55,987 bases of DNA, taken from NCBI GenBank assembly GCA_017470535.1, contig JAFUYP010000001.1:1-55987 (forward strand), read 5' to 3'. This stretch comes from Ruminococcus sp. GTDB taxonomy: Bacteria; Bacillota; Clostridia; Oscillospirales; Ruminococcaceae. The notes under the pieces were generated by a model. That model saw nothing but the letters and a program-made list of their open reading frames with translations. It was not told the DNA's origin and did not search any database. Below, piece by piece: positions 50,178 through 55,987 of the stretch. The position numbers and the translations under genes are program-made. The stretch's first letter is position 1. Each line of letters opens with the position of its first letter.

Positions 50178-53100
50178 ATGGCAAGAAAAATGAAAACCAT
50201 GGATGGTAACAATGCTGCCGCATGGGCTTCCTACCCGTTTACGGAAGTAGCTGCTATCTATCCTATCACACCTTCGTCAGTAATGGCAGAGGTAACAGAC
50301 CAGTGGTCTGCAAAGGGTCAGAAGAACCTCTTCGGGACACCTGTAAAGGTTGCAGAGATGCAGTCTGAGGCTGGTGCTTCGGGTACAGTTCACGGCTCAC
50401 TTGCAGCAGGCGCACTTACGACTACATATACAGCATCACAGGGTCTTCTCCTTATGATCCCGAATATGTACAAGATCGCAGGCGAGCTTTTACCGAGCGT
50501 TATCCACGTTTCTGCAAGATGCGTAGCTTCACACGCTCTTAATATCTTCGGCGACCACTCCGACATCTACGCTTGCCGTCAGACAGGCTTTGCAATGCTC
50601 TGCTCGTCTAACGTACAGGAGGTCATGGACTTAGGTACTGTTGCTCACCTTTCAACTATCGAGGGCAGAGTTCCGTTCCTTCACTTCTTCGACGGCTTCA
50701 GAACATCTCACGAGATCCAGAAGATCGAGACATGGGATATTGAAGATGTAAGAGAAATGGTAAACTTCGACAAGATCGAGGAGTTCAGAAAGAGAGCGCT
50801 CAACCCTGAGCATCCTGTACTCCGTGGTACAGCTCAGAACGGCGACATCTTCTTCCAGGCAAGAGAGGCCTGCAACCCCTACTACGAGGCTATCCCCGAG
50901 ATAGTTGAGATGTATATGGACAAGGTGAACAAGAAGATAGGCACAAACTATCAGCTGTTCAACTACTACGGCGCTCCGGACGCTACACACGTTATCGTAG
51001 CTATGGGCTCTGTATGCGATACTATCGAAGAAACAATAGATTACTTAAATGCAACAGAGGGCACAAAGCTCGGTCTTGTAAAGGTACGTCTGTACAGACC
51101 TTTCCGTGCTGACAAGCTCATCGAGGCACTTCCTGATACAGTTACACAGATCTCTGTTCTTGACAGAACAAAGGAGCCCGGTTCACTCGGCGAGCCGCTT
51201 TACCTCGACGTTGTTGCTGCTATCAAGGATTCTAAGTTTGCAAACGTTACTGTTGCTTCCGGCAGATATGGTCTTGGTTCTAAGGATACTACTCCCGCAC
51301 AGATCAAGGCAGTATTCTGGAACGCTTCCTGGAAGGAGGACTTCAAGAAGAAGTTCACTATCGGCATCGTTGATGACGTTACTAACCTTTCACTCCCGAC
51401 AGAGGGCAAGCTCAACTCTGCTCCCGAGGGCACAACAGCTTGTAAGTTCTGGGGCCTTGGCGCTGACGGTACTGTTGGTGCTAACAAGAACTCCATCAAG
51501 ATCATAGGTGACCACACCGATCTCTTTGCTCAGGCATACTTTGCATATGACTCAAAGAAGTCGGGCGGCGTTACAGTTTCTCACCTGAGATTCGGTAAGA
51601 CACCTATCAAGTCCACATACCTTATCAACATGGCTGATTTCGTTGCCTGCCATAACGAGTCTTATATAGACAAGTACAATATGGTACAGGACGTTAAGCC
51701 GGGCGGAACATTCCTCCTCAACTGCCAGTGGGACGATAAGGAGCTTGATAAGCACCTCCCCGGTCAGGTAAAGAAGTATATCGCTGAGAACAACATCAAG
51801 TTCTATACTATAAACGGCGTTAAGATCGGTAAGGAGATAGGTCTTGGCAACAGGATCAATACCGTTTTACAGTCCGCATTCTTCAAGCTCGCAAACATCA
51901 TCCCGATAGATGAGGCTGTCAAGTATATGAAGGACGCTGCTACTGCTTCCTACTCCAAGAAGGGTGAGGCAATAGTCAAGATGAACCATGACGCTATCGA
52001 CGCCGGCTATCAGCAGGTACACGAAGTCAAAGTTCCTGCTTCCTGGAAGAAGGCTAAGGCTACTAAGATGGGCATGGCTGCTGTTAAGGACTCAAACAAG
52101 ACCTTACAGGATTTCGTAAACAATATCCAGATCCCCTGCAACGCACAGGAGGGCGACAGCCTGCCGGTATCTACATTCAAGGATATGGCAGACGGTACAT
52201 TCCCGCAGGGCTCTGCTGCATTTGAAAAGCGTGGTATCGCAATAGATGTTCCTGCATGGAACGGTGCTAACTGCATACAGTGTAACTTCTGTTCATATGT
52301 ATGTCCGCACGCTGTTATCCGTCCTGTTGTAATGACAGACGCAGAGCTTAAAAAGGCTCCTGAGCTTGCTCAGAAGAAGGCAGTTCCTATGACAGGTATG
52401 CCCGGCTATAACTTCGTTATGACAATGTCGGCTCTCGACTGCACAGGCTGCGGCTCATGCGTAAACGTATGCCCCGGCAAGAAGGGCGAGAAGGCTCTCA
52501 ATATGCAGCCTCTCGAAACACAGCTTGCTGAGCAGGAGGTATTCAACTACGGTCTTACACTTGCTGAAAAGCCTGAGGTACTTGAAAAGTTCAAGGCTAC
52601 AACAGTCAAGGGCTCACAGTTCAAGCAGCCGCTGCTCGAATTCTCGGGCGCTTGCGCAGGCTGCGGCGAAACACCTTATGCTAAGCTCGTAACACAGCTG
52701 TTCGGCGACAGAATGTACATCGCAAACGCAACAGGCTGCTCGTCTATCTGGGGCGGTTCTGCACCTTCAACTCCTTATACAACAAATAAGGAAGGCAAGG
52801 GTCCGGCTTGGGCTAACTCGCTGTTTGAGGATAACGCTGAGTACGGCTACGGTATGTTCCTCGCTCAGAATACTATCAGACAGAGAACTATCGCTAAGCT
52901 GTTAGAGCTTGAAAAGACAACCAAGAAGGCAGATGTCAAGGCTGCTATCGAGGGCTACCTCTCAACAGTTGATGACGGCGCTGCTAACTCCGCTGCAACA
53001 GATACACTCGTAGCAGCACTCAAGAAGAGCAGGACAAAGGCTGCTGACGAGATACTCAAGGACGCTGATTACCTCAGAAAGAAGAGTATGTGGATCTTCG

Positions 53101-53741
53101 GCGGCGACGGCTGGGCTTATGATATAGGCTTCTCCGGTCTTGACCACGTTATCGCTTCGGGCGAGGACGTAAATATCTTCGTATTCGATACAGAGGTATA
53201 CTCAAATACAGGCGGTCAGTCCTCCAAGTCTACACCTACCGGTGCTATCGCACAGTTCGCAGCTGCCGGTAAGGAAGTCAAGAAGAAGGATCTCGCAGGC
53301 ATCGCTATGAGCTATGGCTATGTATATGTAGCTCACATCGCTATGGGTGCTGACTATAATCAGTGCATCAAGGCTATCGCTGAGGCTGAGGCTTATCATG
53401 GTCCTTCGCTCATCATAGCATATGCTCCTTGTATCAACCACGGTATCAAGGGCGGTATGAAGATCGCTCAGACCGAGGAGAAGAAGGCTGTTCAGGCTGG
53501 TTACTGGCACCTTTACAGATACAATCCTGCACTCAAGGCAGAGGGAAAGAATCCTTTCATACTCGATTCCAAGGCTCCTACTGCTGACTATAAGGAATTC
53601 CTTATGGGTGAGGTTCGTTATAACGCTCTTGCAAGACAGAATCCTGAGAGAGCAGAAAAGCTGTTCAGCAAGGCTGTTCAGAATGCTGCTGACAGGTATG
53701 ATTACCTCCTCAGATATGCAAAGCTCTACAATAACGACTAA
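50178..53741 (+). CDS. nifJ: pyruvate:ferredoxin oxidoreductase
   Basis: A 1187-residue single-chain enzyme that converts pyruvate and CoA to acetyl-CoA, CO2 and reduced ferredoxin, central to anaerobic fermentation. The domains in order are: pyrimidine-binding part with Y-P-I-T-P-S-S, a gamma-like domain, two ferredoxin clusters with C-x2-C-x2-C-x3-C (about 695-705 and 751-761), and the TPP-binding part with C-A-G-C-G-E-T-P-Y and G-D-G-W-A-Y-D-I-G. The ATG at 50178 is set by GAGGAGG; an upstream in-frame start would lie before the Shine-Dalgarno site. Codon use is strongly biased, as in highly expressed genes. It has a single-gene promoter and terminator. Confidence 0.98.
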   Translation: MARKMKTMDGNNAAAWASYPFTEVAAIYPITPSSVMAEVTDQWSAKGQKNLFGTPVKVAEMQSEAGASGTVHGSLAAGALTTTYTASQGLLLMIPNMYKIAGELLPSVIHVSARCVASHALNIFGDHSDIYACRQTGFAMLCSSNVQEVMDLGTVAHLSTIEGRVPFLHFFDGFRTSHEIQKIETWDIEDVREMVNFDKIEEFRKRALNPEHPVLRGTAQNGDIFFQAREACNPYYEAIPEIVEMYMDKVNKKIGTNYQLFNYYGAPDATHVIVAMGSVCDTIEETIDYLNATEGTKLGLVKVRLYRPFRADKLIEALPDTVTQISVLDRTKEPGSLGEPLYLDVVAAIKDSKFANVTVASGRYGLGSKDTTPAQIKAVFWNASWKEDFKKKFTIGIVDDVTNLSLPTEGKLNSAPEGTTACKFWGLGADGTVGANKNSIKIIGDHTDLFAQAYFAYDSKKSGGVTVSHLRFGKTPIKSTYLINMADFVACHNESYIDKYNMVQDVKPGGTFLLNCQWDDKELDKHLPGQVKKYIAENNIKFYTINGVKIGKEIGLGNRINTVLQSAFFKLANIIPIDEAVKYMKDAATASYSKKGEAIVKMNHDAIDAGYQQVHEVKVPASWKKAKATKMGMAAVKDSNKTLQDFVNNIQIPCNAQEGDSLPVSTFKDMADGTFPQGSAAFEKRGIAIDVPAWNGANCIQCNFCSYVCPHAVIRPVVMTDAELKKAPELAQKKAVPMTGMPGYNFVMTMSALDCTGCGSCVNVCPGKKGEKALNMQPLETQLAEQEVFNYGLTLAEKPEVLEKFKATTVKGSQFKQPLLEFSGACAGCGETPYAKLVTQLFGDRMYIANATGCSSIWGGSAPSTPYTTNKEGKGPAWANSLFEDNAEYGYGMFLAQNTIRQRTIAKLLELEKTTKKADVKAAIEGYLSTVDDGAANSAATDTLVAALKKSRTKAADEILKDADYLRKKSMWIFGGDGWAYDIGFSGLDHVIASGEDVNIFVFDTEVYSNTGGQSSKSTPTGAIAQFAAAGKEVKKKDLAGIAMSYGYVYVAHIAMGADYNQCIKAIAEAEAYHGPSLIIAYAPCINHGIKGGMKIAQTEEKKAVQAGYWHLYRYNPALKAEGKNPFILDSKAPTADYKEFLMGEVRYNALARQNPERAEKLFSKAVQNAADRYDYLLRYAKLYNND

Positions 53742-53760
53742 TTAAAAGAAAACTCTTTTC

Positions 53761-53791
53761 CCCGGCGGCTGTAACGGCTGCCGGGTTTTTT
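53761..53791 (+). terminator. nifJ terminator
   Basis: CCCGGC and GCCGGG with inner GGC/GCT pairs, followed by TTTTTT. Confidence 0.88.
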
Positions 53792-53915
53792 ATGTTAAAA
53801 TAATAAGCATAGTAATTTTGTAACTATTGTGTAATAAACCTTGGTAAAAATGTTGCATAAAAAGGATAAATATATACAAATTGCATAATTGTGATAAACA
53901 ATGATGAACAAATTG

Positions 53916-53944
53916 TTGACAGAAAGGCGTATGTGTGATATAAT
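53916..53944 (+). promoter_or_regulatory. consensus promoter of the gene at 54,010
   Basis: A perfect TTGACA (53916-53921), 17-base spacer and perfect TATAAT (53939-53944). Confidence 0.82.
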
Positions 53945-54009
53945 ATATTAGAATGGTAAGGTGGGTATTGTTTATCTTCCTTACAGCTTTTAAGTAAAGG
54001 GTGAGAGAT

Positions 54010-54711
54010 TTGACAGAGCTTGAAAGAATGGAAGAGACAGTCACTTATTGCAAGCGTTACTATGAGTTTGAAGATGCAGTTTCTGTCAACAAGGAAAATA
54101 TCGAGTATTTAAAAACATATCTTCACGATAACGACTATGTTGTCAAGAATTTTGATATGAAGTCAAAGGTGACAAGGTCTGTCATCATATCTGCTGCGGC
54201 AGGTCTGGCGTTCGGGCTGATAGTGCTGGGCATATGCGGTTTGTCACTGTGGTTCGTGCCGCTGATAGCATTTCTGACGGTGACTATCGCTGCGGCTGTG
54301 TTTTTAATATCGCTCCAGAAATTCAAGCTCTCTGAGGCTGAAAAGAATCAGGTCGAGGTCAACGAGGGCATCAACGAGCAGATAGAGGTATTAAAGTCAA
54401 GAGAATCACAGCTTGTCAGCCAGAAGGACAACTACTATAAGGGCTTGCAGGAAAAGCAGCTTTGTGCGATACCGCTTGAATACATGGCAAACGCCGAGCA
54501 GATAAGGGATTATATCAAAAACGGCGAGGCTGAAACTATCGAGGACGCTCTGGGTATCTTCGAGCAGCAGCTGCTCATGCAGGAGATGTCGAGCCTTATC
54601 ACAAAGAACGACGCTCCCACGCCTGTTGACAATAAAGAACGTTTCGGCGATCCGCTTGAGATCATCAAGCAGAACAAGAAGGCTAAGAGAAGGAGCCTTT
54701 TCAAAAAGTAA
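54010..54711 (+). CDS. membrane protein with two helices and coiled coils
   Basis: A 233-residue protein. It has a helical N-terminus (1-50), two adjacent transmembrane segments (about 57-80 and 83-103), a coiled coil rich in Glu, Gln and Lys (105-155), and a basic C-terminal tail. I recognise no family. The start is TTG at 54010 with AAAGGG about 9 bases upstream; the GTG at 54001 touches that site. The layout suggests a cytoplasmic coiled coil held at the membrane. The strong promoter implies good expression. Confidence 0.6.
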   Translation: MTELERMEETVTYCKRYYEFEDAVSVNKENIEYLKTYLHDNDYVVKNFDMKSKVTRSVIISAAAGLAFGLIVLGICGLSLWFVPLIAFLTVTIAAAVFLISLQKFKLSEAEKNQVEVNEGINEQIEVLKSRESQLVSQKDNYYKGLQEKQLCAIPLEYMANAEQIRDYIKNGEAETIEDALGIFEQQLLMQEMSSLITKNDAPTPVDNKERFGDPLEIIKQNKKAKRRSLFKK

Positions 54712-54717
54712 AATTTT

Positions 54718-54747
54718 TCCGGCAGTTTTCGCTGCCGGATATTTTTT
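54718..54747 (+). terminator. hairpin terminator
   Basis: TCCGGCAG and CTGCCGGA pair around TTTTCG, followed by TATTTTTT. Confidence 0.9.
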
Positions 54748-54823
54748 GCATAATTTAAGATTTTCTGCCCATAATAATATCACGCAAGCAGTTGCGATAT
54801 TTAGGTTGAAAGGGAATGATGAA

Positions 54824-55033
54824 ATGCTTGACAGGATAGCTCTTGCGCTTTTGGTCATAGGCGGCATCAACTGGGGACTTATCGGGATCTTCCGCTTTGA
54901 CCTCGTCGCCTTCCTGTTCGGCGGCTCTGCGGCTGTGATAAGCAGGATAGTCTATACGCTTGTCGCAGTATCTGCGATATGGTGTATATCCTTGTTCTTC
55001 AAGGACGACGACCGTGTTTTAGCTGTCGGATGA
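54824..55033 (+). CDS. DUF378 family membrane protein
   Basis: A 69-residue membrane protein with two helices and the DUF378 (YuzA) pattern: L-L-V-I-G-G-I-N-W-G-L-I-G-I-F near the start, then L-F-G-G, S-R-I-V-Y and a second helix. The family is widespread in Firmicutes and uncharacterised. AAAGGGA precedes the ATG at 54824. A large structured RNA or terminator follows immediately. Confidence 0.85.
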   Translation: MLDRIALALLVIGGINWGLIGIFRFDLVAFLFGGSAAVISRIVYTLVAVSAIWCISLFFKDDDRVLAVG

Positions 55034-55043
55034 TTTTTTGATC

Positions 55044-55152
55044 AAAGGGAAGGAAGTCGGATGAGGTCATGCACCCGGGATACATCGGGCTTGACCGGAT
55101 GCTCAGGCGTGTAATGCGCTTATGATCTCATTCGGATTCTTTCCCTTTTTTC
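55044..55152 (+). ncRNA. structured RNA or large terminator, wobble-rich helix
   Basis: Two 27-base arms (55044-55070 and 55122-55148) pair along their full length with four G-U wobbles and one G-A mismatch on the plus strand, enclosing a 51-base multihairpin core (CCCG/CGGG among others). A run of T follows. The wobbles make pairing good only for the plus-strand RNA. It may be a terminator of the gene before it or a separate RNA. Confidence 0.5.
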
Positions 55153-55263
55153 AGAATTTTTAAAGTGCTAATTTTTTACAAGTGTTTTTCACATAAATAA
55201 ATGTGATAACTTTGTGTAAACTGCCGAAATTTTTACATTACTGGGAAAATATGTCATATTTCC

Positions 55264-55292
55264 TTGACTTGAAGAACAAAAAGGGGTATACT
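55264..55292 (+). promoter_or_regulatory. promoter of the small-RNA candidate
   Basis: TTGACT (55264-55269), 17-base spacer, TATACT (55287-55292). No open frame with a Shine-Dalgarno site follows before the terminator at 55386. Confidence 0.75.
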
Positions 55293-55298
55293 ATATAT

Positions 55299-55415
55299 GA
55301 TGTTAAAAGTTCGGATTATTTCGATCTAACATCCGTTTTGTTGTCTCCTTTCTTTTGTTCTACACATAGTTTTTATTTTATCTTCGCAGCGCTTTTTAAG
55401 TGCTGCATTTTTTTT
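55299..55415 (+). ncRNA. candidate small RNA with anti-Shine-Dalgarno region
   Basis: The transcript would begin at a stem-loop with perfect 7-bp arms GATGTTA (55299-55305) and TAACATC (55327-55333). It continues through an unpaired pyrimidine stretch with CTCCTTTC (about 55345), and ends with the terminator GCAGC/GCTGC (55386-55406) and eight T. It has a strong promoter. The order hairpin, C/U-rich seed, terminator is typical of base-pairing regulatory RNAs. Confidence 0.6.
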
Positions 55416-55428
55416 GCTGTTTTACGCC

Positions 55429-55457
55429 TTGACAACTTACATTTAAAATGGTATAAT
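55429..55457 (+). promoter_or_regulatory. tRNA-Gly promoter
   Basis: Perfect TTGACA (55429-55434), 17-base spacer, perfect TATAAT (55452-55457), 20 bases before the tRNA. Confidence 0.88.
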
Positions 55458-55476
55458 ATTATAGTCGGCAGACAAT

Positions 55477-55551
55477 GCAGATATAGTATAGCGGTCATTA
55501 CTCCAGTTTCCCAAACTGGTGATGCGGGTTCGACTCCCGTTATCTGCTCCA
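55477..55551 (+). tRNA. tRNA-Gly(CCC)
   Basis: A 75-base tRNA with encoded CCA. Acceptor GCAGATA pairs with TATCTGC. The anticodon stem CCAGT/ACTGG encloses TTCCCAA with anticodon CCC. The T arm GCGGG-TTCGACT-CCCGT is normal. Confidence 0.95.
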
Positions 55552-55556
55552 CGAAA

Positions 55557-55583
55557 GCGCCTGTGTTTACAGGTGCTTTTTTA
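55557..55583 (+). terminator. tRNA-Gly terminator
   Basis: GCGCCTGT and ACAGGTGC pair around GTTT, followed by TTTTTT. Confidence 0.88.
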
Positions 55584-55671
55584 TTTCGTGTCAACTGCCG
55601 CCGCCCAAAATGGCAGAACGGAAATTCATTGATAGCAAAACAGCTATATTTCGGTATAAAAATAATCGAAA

Positions 55672-55725
55672 AGGGCTGTGTCCTCCGTAACCGTGTATGT
55701 GACGGAAGGCATAGCCCTATTTTTC
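55672..55725 (+). terminator. large hairpin with T run
   Basis: AGGGCT and AGCCCT, with TCCGT/ACGGA inside, pair across a 13-base loop; ATTTTTC follows. No gene is visible before it (55584-55671). Confidence 0.6.
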
Positions 55726-55838
55726 TTTTCAGAAACCTATTCAGTTTTAAGCATCAAGGTTATCGCACAGGCGAATACAAATTGTATTATTTATGGTTGC
55801 GTTTACTAAAAGAATAATCAAAAATCGTCCAAAAGCCC

Positions 55839-55867
55839 TTGAAATTCGCAAAAATATGTGCTATAAT
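55839..55867 (+). promoter_or_regulatory. promoter-like site
   Basis: TTGAAA (55839-55844), 17-base spacer, TATAAT (55862-55867). The gene it serves is probably beyond the window. Confidence 0.55.
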
Positions 55868-55928
55868 ATATTATGAGGATTTTTGTTTCTCGTTCACGAA
55901 AAAGTTACATATTTTCTATGGATAGGGG

Positions 55929-55987
55929 TTGACACGGTTATGACGATGCGGTATAATTGCGCAAGCAAGCAAGCAAGCAAGCAAGCA
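55929..55987 (+). repeat. consensus promoter followed by (GCAA)n at the window edge
   Basis: TTGACA (55929-55934), 17-base spacer, TATAAT (55952-55957). Beginning at 55961, six GCAA units and a partial seventh run to the end of the sequence. The repeat would lie at the start of the transcript. Confidence 0.7.

Noticed and set aside
55044-55152. Signal recognition particle RNA
   Set aside because: The long helix is suggestive, but the conserved asymmetric loop and GNAR-type tetraloop region of SRP RNA are not visible.
55203-55817. 204-codon plus-strand frame across tRNA-Gly
   Set aside because: It runs through a promoter, two terminators and a tRNA gene, and has no Shine-Dalgarno site.

Overview
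The window looks like the chromosome of a low-to-mid GC, anaerobic, Gram-positive gut or rumen Clostridium relative, most likely Ruminococcus or another Oscillospiraceae. This is inferred from a dockerin-bearing GH5 cellulase (cellulosome type), a pyruvate:ferredoxin oxidoreductase, Spo0A, SpoIVB and CotJABC sporulation genes, Firmicutes-type rpoB/rpoC, many TTG/GTG starts with strong Shine-Dalgarno sites, and near-consensus TTGACA-17-TATAAT promoters. No taxon was confirmed by a search.

Positions 1-~11,910 are the right part of an integrated mobile element. It carries an ssb / surface protein / TnpV-like gene group, a zinc-ribbon plus ribbon-helix-helix gene coupled to a possible HEPN RNase, a MobC-MobA mobilization pair with a palindrome-rich oriT candidate, an ImmR/ImmA-like repressor and metalloprotease pair, an XRE regulator, a sigma-like regulator, an excisionase and a tyrosine integrase. 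Past the integrase lie an intact tRNA-Leu(CAA), a cluster of short repeats, and then the 5' half of a second, different tRNA-Leu(CAA). The likely right boundary is therefore at about 11,911. The left end is outside the window.

Positions 12,090-17,110 hold a three-gene operon: a dynamin-like GTPase with membrane segments, an M48-peptidase-like protein whose zinc site is degenerate, and a second, soluble dynamin-like GTPase. Directly behind it, with its own promoter, comes rpoB-rpoC (17,416-24,942), without the usual upstream ribosomal protein genes.

Positions 25,000-32,130 hold a lipoprotein, a MIF-like tautomerase, spo0A and spoIVB (the classical neighbour pair), a membrane protein, and a large leucine-rich-repeat surface protein whose promoter contains an (AT)9 tract. 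Positions 32,334-37,706 are a four-gene operon of MBOAT acyltransferase, DHHW protein, FkbH-like glyceryl-ACP synthase and acyl carrier protein. It looks like a Dlt-like pathway for putting a glycerate-derived acyl group on a surface polymer. A secreted GH5-dockerin cellulase and a C39-like lipoprotein follow.

Positions 40,600-46,900 hold an L,D-transpeptidase, an AlaX-type editing protein with a partner gene, the cotJABC spore-coat operon and a lipoprotein. Positions 47,300-53,741 hold leuC, a Dabb-domain protein, an unknown gene and leuD, then a pyruvate:ferredoxin oxidoreductase. The right end holds two small membrane-protein genes, a wobble-rich structured RNA or terminator, a strong small-RNA candidate with an anti-Shine-Dalgarno tract, tRNA-Gly(CCC), and a consensus promoter running into a GCAA tetranucleotide repeat at the window edge.

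The best candidates for undescribed biology are the dynamin / degenerate-M48 / dynamin operon, the MBOAT-DHHW-FkbH-ACP operon, the HEPN-like two-gene module in the mobile element, the split tRNA-Leu with an element-borne replacement, and the small RNA at 55,299-55,415.
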